A DNA stretch of 64,000 bases from Kitasatospora sp. MAP5-34 (GCF_029894335.1 NZ_JARXZC010000004.1:124001-188000), one strand, 5' to 3'; shown: positions 43,195 to 53,086, counted from the stretch's first letter. Program-made: numbers and translations. Notes: generated by a model not told the origin, from the letters alone.

Positions 43195-44823
43195 CTACGC
43201 GACGGCCGGCTCCGGGGTGGTGGTTGCGGCGGGTTCGGCGGCTTCGGCGGTGTAGTCCGCGCGGGTGGTCTCGTCGGGGCCCTCGGGGGCCTTGGCGGCC
43301 CGGAGGACCAGGGTCAGGACGACGGCCACCAGCAGGTTGAGGACGAAGGCGGTGAAGCCGATGAAGCCGATCTCGCCGATCCCGGGGATGGCCGCCGTGT
43401 TGCCGCCGAAGTGCTTGGTGGCGGGCGAGGCGATCCCGTACGTCTGCCAGGTGCCGTAGACCATGCCGACCGCCCAGCCGGCCAGCAGCGCCCAGCGGTG
43501 GAACCAGCGGGTGAAGAGCCCGCCGACGATCGACACGAAGGTCTGCAGGATCCAGAGCCCGCCGAGCAGCTGCAGGTTGATCGCGAACTGCTTGTCCATG
43601 CCGAGCACGAAGGCCAGCGCGCCGACCTTCACCAGCAGCGAGGCGAGCTTGGCGACCTTCGTCTCCTGGGCGGCGGTGGCGTCCGGCTTCAGGAACTCCT
43701 TGTAGATGTTGCGGGTGAACAGGTTCGCCGCCGCGATCGACATGATCGCGGCGGGCACCAGCGCGCCGATCCCGATCGCCGCGAAGGCCACCCCGGTGAA
43801 CCAGTCGGGGAACAGGCCGGCGAACAGCTGCGGCACCGCGAGCTGCGCGTTGTAGCCCTTGACGCCCTTGCCCATGCCGGCCGCGATCGCCATGAAGCCG
43901 AGCAGCGCCAGCAGCCCGAGCATCAGCGAGTACGCGGGCAGGATGGCCATGTTCCGCCGCACGGTGTTGCGGGACTTGGCGGCCAGCACCCCGGTCACGG
44001 TGTGCGGGTACATGAACAGCGCCAGCGCCGAGCCGAGGCCGAGCGTCGCGTACGCCCACTGCGCGTTCGGCGGCGTCACCATCGCGCCGACCGGCTTGCC
44101 GGTCTTCGGGTTGACGGTGCTGAACTTCTGCGCGGCCGTGTCGAAGATGTGCCCGTAGCCGCCGAGCCGCATCGGGAGGTAGATCACCGCGACGATGATC
44201 ACGATGTAGACCAGGGTGTCCTTGACGAACGCGATCAGCGCCGGCGCCCGCAGCCCCGAGGAGTAGGTGTACGCGGCCAGCACGGCGAACGCCAGGAAGA
44301 GCGGCAGGTCCTTGACGAACCAGTTGCTGTTCGCGCCGCCGCCGACCCCGAGGGTGTCCAGCACCGCCTGGATGCCGACCAGTTGGAGCGCGATGTACGG
44401 CATGGTGGCCAGGATGCCGGTCAGCGCCACGGCCAGCGACAGCCCCCTGGACCCGTACCGCCCGCGCACGAAGTCCGCCGGGGTGACGTACCCGTGCACC
44501 CGGGCCACCGACCAGAGCCGGGGCAGGAAGAGGAAGACCAGCGGGTACGCGATGATCGTGTACGGAACCGCGAAGAACCCTGCGGCACCCGCGCCGTAGA
44601 CCGCCGCCGGGACGGCGATGAAGGTGTACGCGGTGTAGAGGTCGCCGCCGAGCAGGAACCAGGTGACCCAGGTGCCGAAGCTCCGGCCGCCGAGTCCCCA
44701 CTCGTCCAGGTGCTGGGCGTTGTCGGACCTGCGCCAGCGCGAGGCCAGGAAGCCCATCACGGTGACCAGGACGAAGAACAGGACGAACACCACGAGGGCG
44801 GTGACGTTGACTCCGTGCTTCAC
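43195..44823 (-). CDS. sodium:solute symporter family protein, monocarboxylate permease (MctP)-like
   Basis: 542 residues with about 13 hydrophobic helices and the SSS-family signature regions (ADFVRGRYGSRGLSLAVALT near 115-134, AAIMSIAAANLFTRNIYKEF near 360). The closest type I recognise is the MctP/ActP group that imports acetate, pyruvate, lactate or similar acids. GTG 44823 overlaps the stop of the DUF3311 gene by four bases, so the two are made together, as is usual for SSS carriers with a small DUF3311 partner. The C-terminal 25 residues are Glu/Ala/Thr-rich. Confidence 0.87.
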   Translation of the reverse strand: MKHGVNVTALVVFVLFFVLVTVMGFLASRWRRSDNAQHLDEWGLGGRSFGTWVTWFLLGGDLYTAYTFIAVPAAVYGAGAAGFFAVPYTIIAYPLVFLFLPRLWSVARVHGYVTPADFVRGRYGSRGLSLAVALTGILATMPYIALQLVGIQAVLDTLGVGGGANSNWFVKDLPLFLAFAVLAAYTYSSGLRAPALIAFVKDTLVYIVIIVAVIYLPMRLGGYGHIFDTAAQKFSTVNPKTGKPVGAMVTPPNAQWAYATLGLGSALALFMYPHTVTGVLAAKSRNTVRRNMAILPAYSLMLGLLALLGFMAIAAGMGKGVKGYNAQLAVPQLFAGLFPDWFTGVAFAAIGIGALVPAAIMSIAAANLFTRNIYKEFLKPDATAAQETKVAKLASLLVKVGALAFVLGMDKQFAINLQLLGGLWILQTFVSIVGGLFTRWFHRWALLAGWAVGMVYGTWQTYGIASPATKHFGGNTAAIPGIGEIGFIGFTAFVLNLLVAVVLTLVLRAAKAPEGPDETTRADYTAEAAEPAATTTPEPAVA

Positions 44824-45143
44824 AGCTGCTCACCCGCTTTCGCGTCGGCGTCGGCGTCGGCGTCGGCGTGGGCGTGGCCGAGGACGAGCGCGGCCTTGCG
44901 CTGCTTCGCGTCCCGGTTCAGCAGCAGGTACGCGGCGCCGGTGAACAGCGCCGAGGCCGGGATCCAGAGGATCTGGTACCAGTAGAAGAACGGCACGCCG
45001 CCCAGCTCCGGCTTCACCTTCGAGTACGAGGAGACCCAGAGCAGGGCGACGATCGGGACCAGCAGGCTCAGGCCGGCCAGTACCCGTTCGGCGGTGACCA
45101 CCGGGGGTGTTCGGTCTTCGGACGGTTGGACTTCTGACGACAT
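44820..45143 (-). CDS. DUF3311-family small membrane protein, symporter partner
   Basis: 107 residues. Two membrane helices (about 22-42 and 53-76; VPFFYWYQILWIPASALFTG is the family core) precede a cytoplasmic tail that ends in an Ala-Asp repeat encoded by hexanucleotide repeats. ATG 45143 has GGAG at 8 nt. DUF3311 proteins are encoded directly before SSS carriers and are thought to be accessory subunits. Confidence 0.82.
   Translation of the reverse strand: MSSEVQPSEDRTPPVVTAERVLAGLSLLVPIVALLWVSSYSKVKPELGGVPFFYWYQILWIPASALFTGAAYLLLNRDAKQRKAALVLGHAHADADADADAKAGEQL
44842..44877. repeat. hexanucleotide tandem repeat inside the DUF3311 gene
   Basis: Four GCGTCG units followed by two GCGTGG units. 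Because the unit is 6 bp, changes in copy number keep the frame and only lengthen or shorten the Ala-Asp tail. Confidence 0.85.
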
Positions 45144-45344
45144 CTGCGGCTCCGGCTGATGAGGGCTCACCTCGTCGGCGCCGCAGCGCACAGCAGAGTG
45201 CGCTCGCCGAGCAGCACCTGCGGTGATCGGCAGTCAGTACGGCTGCGAAATGTAGGGCACCGGAGTGATGCGTGTCACTAGATCCGTCAGAAGTTCCCGG
45301 ATACCGGACGGTAGTCCGTCAAGTAGGCAGGCGGGCCGGCCTCG

Positions 45345-46133
45345 TCAGGCCGGGCGCTGGAGCCGGGTGATGAACTTGTACCGGTCGCCTCGGTAGATCG
45401 AACGGACCCACTCGACCGGGGCGCCCTCGGCGTCGAAGGAGTGCCGGGAGAGCTGCAGCATCGGGAGCCCCAGATCGGAGCCGAGCAGACCGGCCTCGCG
45501 CGGGTTGGCGAGGGTGGTCTCGATGGTCTCCTCCGCCTCCGCGACGGTGACCCCGTACACCTCGCGCAGGGCGGTGTAGAGGGAGTTGTGCTTGACCAGG
45601 TTGCGGCGCAGGGCCGGGAAGCGCTTGGCGGAGAGATGGGCCACCTCGATCGCCATCGGGTCGCCGTTGGCCAGGCGCAGGCGCTCGATCCGCAGCACCC
45701 GGCTGCCGGGCTTGATGTCCAGCAGGGGGGCGAGCTGGTCGTCGGCGGTGATGTAGCCGACGTCGATCAGCTGGGAGGTCGGCTCCAGGCCCTGGGCCCG
45801 CATGTCCTCGGTGTAGGAGGTGAGCTGCAGCGCCTGGGCGACCTTGGGCTTGGCGACGAAGGTGCCCTTGCCCTGGATGCGCTCCAGACGGCCCTCGACC
45901 ACCAGCTCCTGGAGGGCCTGCCGCACGGTGGTGCGCGAGGTGTCGAACTGGGCGGCCAGCGCGCGCTCCGGAGGCACCGGGGTACCGGCCGGCTGGGTCT
46001 CGGTGAGCGTCAGCAGGTGGCGCTTCAGGCCGTAGTACTTCGGGACGCGGGCGGCCGCGCCGATCGCCGCACCGGACTGCACCGGCACCGTGCTGTTCTC
46101 AGGGAGGGCCGCCGTGCCTCTGTCGCCGCTCAT
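45345..46133 (-). CDS. dasR: GntR/HutC-family regulator DasR
   Basis: 262 residues: winged helix in [20 protein letters not shown] and [20 protein letters not shown] (about 53-95), then a UTRA ligand domain to the end, finishing FITRLQRPA. It matches DasR, which represses chitin/N-acetylglucosamine uptake genes and antibiotic clusters and is released by glucosamine-6-phosphate. Here it is the distal gene of a run in the same direction as dasABCD, whereas I recall it as divergent from dasA in other streptomycetes. It has a 170 bp gap upstream of its start, so its own promoter is likely. Confidence 0.92.
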   Translation of the reverse strand: MSGDRGTAALPENSTVPVQSGAAIGAAARVPKYYGLKRHLLTLTETQPAGTPVPPERALAAQFDTSRTTVRQALQELVVEGRLERIQGKGTFVAKPKVAQALQLTSYTEDMRAQGLEPTSQLIDVGYITADDQLAPLLDIKPGSRVLRIERLRLANGDPMAIEVAHLSAKRFPALRRNLVKHNSLYTALREVYGVTVAEAEETIETTLANPREAGLLGSDLGLPMLQLSRHSFDAEGAPVEWVRSIYRGDRYKFITRLQRPA

Positions 46134-46304
46134 GGCCGCTCTAACTCCTCGCCGTGCAGCCGTCACCGGCTCCTCCGCTTTGTGTGTTCCACATGGTCGC
46201 ATGGCAGAGCCCATGTACGTGAGCCCAGCCACAACAGGGGTGCGAGGCTCTGCTTGTTGACTGCGTGCGCGAAACCGGAAGGCAACGGTCCGCAGCCTCC
46301 CGCG

Positions 46305-46326
46305 TCGCGCAGTTCCCCGCGCCCCT
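46305..46326. repeat. dispersed palindrome, copy D (rearranged)
   Basis: The outer arm (TCGCGCAGTTCCCCGCGCCCCT) lies at 46305-46326 while the inner stem GCGAAACCGGAAGGC is at 46269-46283. It fills the gap between dasD and dasR. Confidence 0.65.
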
Positions 46327-46330
46327 ACGG

Positions 46331-47902
46331 TTACCGGTGCACCAGGGACAGGCCCGCCAGGGCCTCCGCGGCAGCCGTGCCGCAGACCCGCGCGCCGCCG
46401 TGGGTCGCCAGGACGGCCACCCCGTGTGAGCGGAAGGTCTCGGCCAGGCCGTGGGCGGTGCCGATCTCGACCACCACGGCGTCCGGCCGGGCCTCGATCA
46501 GGGCCAGTGCGGCGCGCTTCATCCAGGCGTGCCGGTGTACGTCGCGCACCACGATCACCAGCGGGCGCCCCACGGCGGCGCCCAGTATCGGGCCGGTCTC
46601 GACCTCGCCCTCGTCGGTGGCGACCGCCACGTGCAGCAGGCCGGACCCCTCCAACCGGGTGGCGGGGGCGCCGATCCGCGAGCGGGTGGTGCCCGGGACG
46701 AGCTCGGCGAGCGGCTCGGCGACGCCCCACGGGGTCTCGTCGCCGACCGCGATGTTGGCGCCGGGGGAGAACTCGACCACGTGCGGCACGCCCTGGACCG
46801 GGCGCAGCTCGCCGTGGATCCGCAGCGCCCGCCGGGCCGCCGCGAGGCCGATCCCGGCCTCGCCGTGCGCGCCCGCCTCGGACTGCCGTACCGCCGCCGA
46901 CCAGCGCGCCACCTCGCGGTTGCGCTCGGCGGCCTGGTGCAGCCGCTCGGCCGGGAGGCGTCCCTCGCGGACGGCCCAGATCAGCGCGTCCCGCAGGTAG
47001 AGGAAGGCGGCCTCGTCCTGCAGTCCGCCGCCCACGCAGATGGTGTCCGCGCCGGCCGCGACCGCCTTGACGGCTCCGGCCGCGACGCCGTGGGTGCCGG
47101 AGATCGCGCCCATCTCGATGCCGTCGGTGACTATCAGGCCCTGGAAGCCGAGTTCCTCGCGGAGCACACCGGTCAGGATGGCCGGCGACATGGTGGCGGG
47201 CAGCAGCTCGTCGTACGCGGGGAACAGGATGTGCGCCGTCATGATCGACTTCACCCCGGCCGCGATGGCGGCCCGGAACGGCTTCAGGTGTTCCTGGAAC
47301 TGCTCGGTCGACAGGTCGATCCGGGGCAGCCCGAGGTGTGAGTCGCCCGCCGTGTCGCCGTGGCCGGGGAAGTGCTTGGCGCAGGCGGCGACGCCGGCCG
47401 ACTGCAGGCCCCGGACGTACGCGGCGGTGTGCCGGGCGGCCAGCTCGCCGTCGCCGCCGAACGAGCGGACCCCGATCACGGGGTTGTCCGGGTTGGAGTT
47501 GACGTCCGCGTCGGGCGCGTAGTCCAGGTTGATGCCGACGCTCGACAGGTCGAAGCCGATCGACCGGGCGACCCGCTCGGTCAGTTCGGTGTCGTCGACC
47601 TCGCCGAGCGCGAAGTTGCCCGGGTAGGAGGAGCCGCAGCCGGCCTCCAGCCGGGTGACGTCGCCGCCCTCCTCGTCGGTGGCGATCAGCAGGCCCGGGT
47701 TGAGCGCGTACATCTCGGCGGTCAGCGCCGCGACCTGCTGCGGGGTACGGATGTTGCGGCCGAACAGGGCGACGCCGCCGAGCTCACCGGAGCCGAGTCT
47801 GCGGCGCAGCCAGTCCGGCGCGGTCAGGCCGGCGAAGCCCGGCTGCAGGACCGCTCCGGCATCCGACAGGAGTTCGACGCTTTCCGTACCGGGGATCGCC
47901 AT
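46331..47902 (-). CDS. dasD: GH3-family beta-N-acetylglucosaminidase, DasD type
   Basis: 523 residues with no signal peptide, so cytoplasmic. The NagZ-type GH3 catalytic loop [19 protein letters not shown] stands at about 175-193 and supplies the His-Asp pair; the nucleophile aspartate is in the [13 protein letters not shown] segment near 245-257. A second alpha/beta domain follows. It would split imported chitobiose into N-acetylglucosamine. AAGGAATC precedes ATG 47902. It follows dasC by 57 nt. Confidence 0.9.
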   Translation of the reverse strand: MAIPGTESVELLSDAGAVLQPGFAGLTAPDWLRRRLGSGELGGVALFGRNIRTPQQVAALTAEMYALNPGLLIATDEEGGDVTRLEAGCGSSYPGNFALGEVDDTELTERVARSIGFDLSSVGINLDYAPDADVNSNPDNPVIGVRSFGGDGELAARHTAAYVRGLQSAGVAACAKHFPGHGDTAGDSHLGLPRIDLSTEQFQEHLKPFRAAIAAGVKSIMTAHILFPAYDELLPATMSPAILTGVLREELGFQGLIVTDGIEMGAISGTHGVAAGAVKAVAAGADTICVGGGLQDEAAFLYLRDALIWAVREGRLPAERLHQAAERNREVARWSAAVRQSEAGAHGEAGIGLAAARRALRIHGELRPVQGVPHVVEFSPGANIAVGDETPWGVAEPLAELVPGTTRSRIGAPATRLEGSGLLHVAVATDEGEVETGPILGAAVGRPLVIVVRDVHRHAWMKRAALALIEARPDAVVVEIGTAHGLAETFRSHGVAVLATHGGARVCGTAAAEALAGLSLVHR

Positions 47903-47959
47903 GATTCCTTCCCAGGGGGGATTGTGCTGGAGCTGCGGTGGGGGACTGCCGGACAGGGA

Positions 47960-48877
47960 CTAGCCCTTGACCGCACCGGCGGTGAGACCCGCCGACAGCT
48001 TCTTCTGGAAGAGCACGAACAGGATGATCACGGGGAGCGAGACCATCAGCGCGCCCGCCATCTGGGCGCCGTAGTCGGCACCTCGGGTCGGGGTGGTGGA
48101 GTAGAACGTCAGCCAGATCATCGAGGTCTGCTTGCCGCCGCCGCTGAGCAGCGTGTTGGCGACGATGAACTCGTTCCAGGCCTGGATCCAGGAGTACACG
48201 CCGGTGGTGATCAGTCCGGGCAGGGTGAGCGGCAGGATGATCCGGAAGAACGCGCCCCACTTGGTACAGCCGTCCACCATCGCGGCCTCGTCCAGCTCCG
48301 CCGGGATGTTGACGATGAACGAGCGCAGCGTCCAGATCACGTACGGGATGGTGAAGACCAGGTACGCCAGCACCACGCCGAGGATCGTGCCGGTCAGGTT
48401 CGCGGACTTCATCACCAGGAAGAGCGGGATGATGATCGCCAGCAGCGGCACCATCTGGATCACCAGCATGGTGACGATGAAGAAGTTCCGGCCCCGGAAG
48501 TTGAACCGGGCGACGGCTACGGCGGCCAGGAAGCCGACCGCCACGCCGAGCAGGACCGAGCCGAGGGTGATCAGCACGGTGGTCTGCAGGCCCGACAGGA
48601 ATCCGGGGTCGTCGAAGATGGTCGTGTAGCTGTCGAACGAGAACGAACTCGGCCAGAACGTCGGGTCCTTGGCGATCAGGTCCTTGTTCGTCTTGAAGGT
48701 GGTGATGATCATCCAGTAGATCGGGAAGCCCATCACGGCCGCGAACGCCAGCGCGACGGAGTTCCAGATCCAGGTCATCACCCGGCTCTCGCCGGTGACC
48801 CGGGCCTTGAGCCTGACCTTCGGGGCCGGCCCGGCCGGGGCGGTGGCCGGCTCTGCGTGCACGTCGGTGGCAGCCAT
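47960..48877 (-). CDS. dasC: sugar ABC transporter permease DasC
   Basis: 305 residues with six membrane helices after a 30-residue cytoplasmic lead. The permease EAA loop is in ELDEAAMVDGCTKWGAFFRI (about 188-207). It belongs to the MalG-like class. ATG 48877 overlaps the dasB stop by one base (TGATG), so the two permeases are coupled. With DasA and DasB it imports chitooligosaccharides; the ATPase MsiK is encoded elsewhere, as in other streptomycetes. Confidence 0.92.
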   Translation of the reverse strand: MAATDVHAEPATAPAGPAPKVRLKARVTGESRVMTWIWNSVALAFAAVMGFPIYWMIITTFKTNKDLIAKDPTFWPSSFSFDSYTTIFDDPGFLSGLQTTVLITLGSVLLGVAVGFLAAVAVARFNFRGRNFFIVTMLVIQMVPLLAIIIPLFLVMKSANLTGTILGVVLAYLVFTIPYVIWTLRSFIVNIPAELDEAAMVDGCTKWGAFFRIILPLTLPGLITTGVYSWIQAWNEFIVANTLLSGGGKQTSMIWLTFYSTTPTRGADYGAQMAGALMVSLPVIILFVLFQKKLSAGLTAGAVKG

Positions 48878-49932
48878 CAGTCCTGGGCTCCGATCTTGAC
48901 CATCTGGCGGATGTAGAAGACGAGCACCGCCAGCATGAGCAGGATCATCGCGACCGAGATCACCGAGCTGGAGCTGTAGTGCGAGGAGACGATGCCCTTC
49001 TCGTACAGGTAGATCCCGATGTTCCAGTAGCCCGGTTCGGGAGCGCTGTTGCGGAGGGCGAAGATCTGCGCGAACACCTGGAAGTCCCAGATGAAGCTCA
49101 GTGCGGCGGTGATCACCAGGAAGGGCTTGATGACCGGGATGACCACGTGCCGGAAGGTCTGCAGGGTGGACGCGCCGTCGAGCCTGGCCGCCTCCATCAG
49201 CTCCGGCGGCACCTGGGTGAGCGCCGCGTTCAGGCCGATCACCAGGAAGGGCAGCGCGCCCCAGATGATGACGACGGCGGAGACCACGTACAGGCCGATC
49301 ACCGGGTCCTGGAACCAGTCGTAGCTCTTGACCGACTCGGAGCCGCCGAACAGGTAGGCGACGTAGTCGACGATGCCGCCCTTGCTGGCGAAGATCCAGC
49401 GGAAGACCGTGCCGGTGACGATCGCGGGGATGGCCCAGACGAACATCAGGACCGTGATGACGGTGACCTTGGCCCACTTGGAGACGCGGTTCAGCAACAG
49501 GGCGAACAGCATGCCCAGCACCATCGAGAGCACCACGAGCTCGGCCGTGAAGTAGACGCTCCGCAGCACCACGTTCCAGAACTGGCCGTCGCCGAGCACC
49601 TTGGTGTAGCCGTCGAGGCCGATGTACTGCGCCAGGCCCGGGTTGACCAGCTGCGCGTACCTGTTGACGTTCTGGAACGACAGGTCGAACAGGCTGTAGA
49701 GCGGGTACGCCATGACCCCGATCAGCACGACCACGGCCGGGAGGATCATGACGTACGGGATGTACCGGCCGCCGGCGAAGAAGCCACGGCGCCGGCCCGG
49801 CCGAGCGACGGCGACGGCGGTCGTGGCGGGTGCGTCGACCGGTGCGTCGGCCGGTGCGTCGGCTGCTGTCCCGGTCGGGGTTCCGGTAGGTGTTTCGGCC
49901 GCCACCGGTGTGTCGTTGCTGGTCACACTCAT
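48877..49932 (-). CDS. dasB: sugar ABC transporter permease DasB
   Basis: 351 residues with an unusually long (about 55-residue) Ala/Pro/Thr-rich cytoplasmic start, then six membrane helices of the MalF-like class. The EAA loop reads ELMEAARLDGASTLQTFRHV near 243-262. AAGGA lies 6 nt before ATG 49932. It is separated from dasA by 140 nt that include a stem-loop. Confidence 0.92.
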   Translation of the reverse strand: MSVTSNDTPVAAETPTGTPTGTAADAPADAPVDAPATTAVAVARPGRRRGFFAGGRYIPYVMILPAVVVLIGVMAYPLYSLFDLSFQNVNRYAQLVNPGLAQYIGLDGYTKVLGDGQFWNVVLRSVYFTAELVVLSMVLGMLFALLLNRVSKWAKVTVITVLMFVWAIPAIVTGTVFRWIFASKGGIVDYVAYLFGGSESVKSYDWFQDPVIGLYVVSAVVIIWGALPFLVIGLNAALTQVPPELMEAARLDGASTLQTFRHVVIPVIKPFLVITAALSFIWDFQVFAQIFALRNSAPEPGYWNIGIYLYEKGIVSSHYSSSSVISVAMILLMLAVLVFYIRQMVKIGAQD

Positions 49933-50032
49933 CAGGGTCCTTCCCGGGCCTGCGGAACTGATCGGTACCTGGCGCACGGGTGGGCAGTCCGCGAGACGAC
50001 GCGAACTGCCCACCCCCTTGCGCTCAGTGTTG

Positions 50033-50062
50033 GCAGGCCCTCCGGAGGGGGAGGGGACCTGC
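50033..50062 (-). terminator. stem-loop between dasA and dasB
   Basis: GCAGG/CCTGC outer and CCCTCC/GGAGGG inner stems lie 11 nt after the dasA stop. Such intercistronic hairpins commonly protect or partly end the binding-protein mRNA so that DasA is made in excess of the permeases. Confidence 0.5.
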
Positions 50063-50072
50063 GTCAGCCGGT

Positions 50073-51389
50073 TCAGCCGTTCAGGTCGCCGATGACGGTG
50101 TCCTGGACCTTCTTGAGCTCGGTGGCGGGGTCGCCACCGGCCGCGATGGCACCGAAGGCGGTCTTCAGCGCGGTCTCGTCGGCACCGGACCACATCGGCG
50201 AGTTCGGGATGAACCAGGTCGAACCCTCGGCCGCGTCACCGGCGGCCTTGTTCTCCGGCTTGGCGGCCTTGTACGCGGCGGTCAGCGTCTTGTTGTTCGG
50301 GATCGCGAACTTCGCGAGCTCGGTCTGCTGCTGGGTGTTGGTGTAGATCTGCAGGAAGGTCGCGCCCAGGCCCGGGTTGGCGGCCTTGGACGGGACGGCC
50401 AGGTCCGAGCCGCCGAGGAAGGCGGGGGTCGGCGAGCCGGCGGCGGTGCCGGGCAGCGCGATGCTGGCCAGCTTGTCGGCGAGCTTCGGGTCACCGGTCT
50501 TCGGGTCGATGACGGAGCCGAGCTCCCAGCCCGCACCGACGATGGCGCCGATGTTGCCCTTGGCCATCAGGGCGTCCTGGGTGGCCTCGTCGGTGGTGGT
50601 GCCGCCGACCGAGAAGTTCTTCTGCAGGTCGTCCCAGGTCTTGATGCCGTCGATGAACTTCGGGTCCGTCAGCGTGCCGGACCACTTCGCGCCGTCCTTC
50701 TTGGCGACGACGTTCTTCACCCCGTAGGTGCCGGCGCCGAAGGAGGCGGCGGTGTACCAGTTCTGGCCCGGGAGGTAGAGGGCGGAGAAGCCGGGGGTCG
50801 AGGCGTTGGCGGCCTTGACCTTCGTCAGGTCGGCCGTCAGCTCGGCCAGGGTGGTCGGCGGGGTGGTCACGCCGGCCGCCGCGAACAGGTCCTTGCGGTA
50901 GATGAGGACGCGGGCGCCGGCGTAGTACGGGACGGCGTAGGTCTTGGAGCCGTCACCGTTCTGGCCGGAGGCGGCCAGCGAGTCCAGCCACTTGTCCGAG
51001 TTGTCGAACTGGCCCTTCACACCGGTCAGGTCGACGAACGAGCCGGCGTCGATGTACTTCGCGGTCTGGGTGTTACCGACCTCGACGGCGTCGGGGGCGT
51101 TGCCGGAGAGCAGCGCGGTGTCGAGCTTGGTGGTGTAGTTGGTCCAGGTCTGCCACTGGATGTTGAGCGTGGCGCCGGTCTCGCTCTCGAACTGCTTCTT
51201 GGCGGCGTCGACAACCGTCGGCCAGCCCTTCTGAGCGTCGTCCATCAGCCACACCGTGACGGTCTTGCCCTTGCCGTCCTGGCTGAGGGTGGCCTGCTTG
51301 GTGTCGCCGCTCGAAGAGCTGGACGACGAGCAAGCCGAGGCAACGAGCACGGTCGCAATGGCGGCCACGGCTGCGATCTTGCGGTTCAA
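50073..51389 (-). CDS. dasA: chitobiose/N-acetylglucosamine-type ABC solute-binding lipoprotein DasA
   Basis: 438 residues from TTG 51389, with GGAGG 5 nt upstream. A lipoprotein signal peptide (NRKIAAVAAIATVLVASAC) ends at the lipobox cysteine, followed by a serine run and then a family 1 extracellular solute-binding domain. It captures chitooligosaccharides outside the membrane for DasB and DasC. The upstream intergenic region carries several DasR-like sites. A TTG at 51413 in the same frame is less well placed. Confidence 0.92.
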   Translation of the reverse strand: MNRKIAAVAAIATVLVASACSSSSSSSGDTKQATLSQDGKGKTVTVWLMDDAQKGWPTVVDAAKKQFESETGATLNIQWQTWTNYTTKLDTALLSGNAPDAVEVGNTQTAKYIDAGSFVDLTGVKGQFDNSDKWLDSLAASGQNGDGSKTYAVPYYAGARVLIYRKDLFAAAGVTTPPTTLAELTADLTKVKAANASTPGFSALYLPGQNWYTAASFGAGTYGVKNVVAKKDGAKWSGTLTDPKFIDGIKTWDDLQKNFSVGGTTTDEATQDALMAKGNIGAIVGAGWELGSVIDPKTGDPKLADKLASIALPGTAAGSPTPAFLGGSDLAVPSKAANPGLGATFLQIYTNTQQQTELAKFAIPNNKTLTAAYKAAKPENKAAGDAAEGSTWFIPNSPMWSGADETALKTAFGAIAAGGDPATELKKVQDTVIGDLNG

Positions 51390-52024
51390 ACCATCCTCCA
51401 GAGGGATGAGCAAGGGATGGCACCGGGCTGCTGGGCCAGAGCCCTGAGCGTCGTTGTGCCTGTGGGGGTGAAGTCACCGGGAAAACACGAATGCGAACTG
51501 TGGGTTCAGAGAACTGTGGGTTCAGCGTTGCAACCGGCTTGGCGGCTTAGACCATTGGTTTAGACCAACGGGTGGAGATTGGCATGGACCAATGAAGGGC
51601 GTCAAGAGTTCATCAGCCGTCTGTACAACCCGTTATCAACGCTTGACACGCTCGTGGTTGGACTGGACCAAGTGGGGTTGCCAAACGCGGCATATCGGAT
51701 CAGAAGACCGCAAATCTCCAGCCCTCGGCCCAAGGCCTAACGGACCCTCAAGCTCGCCTGAAGGGACTCTTAAGGCACGGCTCGCGCCAGTTCGCGGCAG
51801 GGCCGCGCGCAGCTGCCGGGGACGCCGGCGCTCGGCTGGACCAGCTGATCAACAACCTGTCCCGAGCCTGCCGGGCCGCTCGGCGGATGTGCTCCGGTGG
51901 TGGCGTCCCCGTAGGATCGTCGGAGAAACACCGGAGCGAGTGTGCGGACTCGCCGCCGTAGAGGTCCCCCGACCGGGCAACCGCCTGGAGGGGGTGTAGA
52001 ACCATCTCATCGGAGGCACATCAG
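51390..52024. other. divergent control region between dasA and the SIS-domain gene
   Basis: 635 bp with no credible coding frame. The dasA-proximal half is AT-richer than its surroundings and carries DasR-like sites. The distal half (51750-52000) is GC-rich and leads to the SIS gene, whose GGAGG stands at 52012-52016. Confidence 0.6.
51554..51672 (-). promoter_or_regulatory. DasR-responsive elements (dre) upstream of dasA
   Basis: Three 16 bp matches to the dre consensus ACTGGTCTAGACCACT: 51554-51569 (ATTGGTTTAGACCAAC, 12/16), 51578-51593 (ATTGGCATGGACCAAT, 11/16) and 51657-51672 (GTTGGACTGGACCAAG, 10/16). A half-site CTTAGACCAT lies at 51546-51555. They lie 165-285 bp before dasA. Confidence 0.7.
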
Positions 52025-53086
52025 ATGTCCGACCCGCAGACCACTTCCTCCGTTCCCGGACGGATCATGGCGGCGGAGATGGCCGAGCAGCCGGCCGTCC
52101 TGCAGCGCATCCTCGACGAGGGCGCCCCGAAGATCCGCGAGATCGCCGCCGAGATCGCCGCCCGCAACCCGCGCTTCGTACTGCTCACCGCGCGCGGCAC
52201 CTCCGACAACGCGGCGCTGTACGCGAAGTACCTGATCGAGGTGCTGCTCGGCAAGCCCGCCGGCCTCACCTCGATGTCCACCACCACGGCGTACGGCGCG
52301 AAGCCGGACCTCACCGACGTGCTGGTCATCACCGTCAGCCAGTCGGGCGGCTCGCCCGACCTGGTGGCCTCCACCAAGGCCGCCCGTGAGGCCGGCGCCA
52401 TCACGCTCGCGGTGACCAACAACCCCGGCTCGCCGCTCGCCGAGGTCTCCGAGTTCCACATCGACGTGCTGGCGGGCCCGGAGAAGGCGCTGCCGGCCAC
52501 CAAGACCTACACGGCCGAGCTGCTCGCGCTCTACCTGCTGGTCGAGGGCCTGCGCGGCGGTGACGGCGCGGCCGCCAAGGTGCTGCCCGAGCTGGCCGCC
52601 GGCGTGTTGGCCCGCCAGGCCGAGGTGAAGGCGCTGGCCGAGCGCTACCGCTTCGCCCAGCGCCTGGTGCTCACCTCACGCGGCTACGGCTACCCGACGG
52701 CCCGCGAGGCCGCGCTGAAGCTGATGGAGACCACCTACATCCCGGCCTCCCCGTTCTCCGGCGCCGACCTGCTGCACGGCCCGCTGGCGATGGTGGACAA
52801 CGTCTCCCCGGTCATCGCCATCGTCCCGGACGGCAAGGGTGGCGAGGCCCTGCAGCCCGTACTGGACCGCCTGCGCGGCCGTGGTGCGGACCTGGTGGTC
52901 ATCGGCCAGCAGGACCAGGTGGACGCCGCCTCGGCGGGCTTCGCACTGCCGGCCGGGGTCCCCGAGGAGGTCCAGCCGATCCTGGAGATCCTCCCGCTGC
53001 AGCAGCTCGCGTACGAGGTCACCATCGCCCGCGGCCAGGACCCGGACGCCCCGCGCGCCCTCGCCAAGGTCACCGAGACCCACTAG
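52025..53086 (+). CDS. SIS-domain sugar-phosphate isomerase/deaminase (GlmS C-domain / NagB-II type)
   Basis: 353 residues consisting of two SIS domains like the isomerase half of GlmS, without the glutamine amidotransferase domain. The phosphosugar loops VLLTARGTSDNAALYAKYLI (about 52-71) and TVSQSGGSPDLVAS (near 102-115) and the REAALKLMETTYIPA helix are clear. Such proteins deaminate glucosamine-6-phosphate or isomerise related sugars. Divergence from dasA across a region with DasR sites fits a role in N-acetylglucosamine breakdown, where nagB is expected. Confidence 0.85.
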   Translation: MSDPQTTSSVPGRIMAAEMAEQPAVLQRILDEGAPKIREIAAEIAARNPRFVLLTARGTSDNAALYAKYLIEVLLGKPAGLTSMSTTTAYGAKPDLTDVLVITVSQSGGSPDLVASTKAAREAGAITLAVTNNPGSPLAEVSEFHIDVLAGPEKALPATKTYTAELLALYLLVEGLRGGDGAAAKVLPELAAGVLARQAEVKALAERYRFAQRLVLTSRGYGYPTAREAALKLMETTYIPASPFSGADLLHGPLAMVDNVSPVIAIVPDGKGGEALQPVLDRLRGRGADLVVIGQQDQVDAASAGFALPAGVPEEVQPILEILPLQQLAYEVTIARGQDPDAPRALAKVTETH

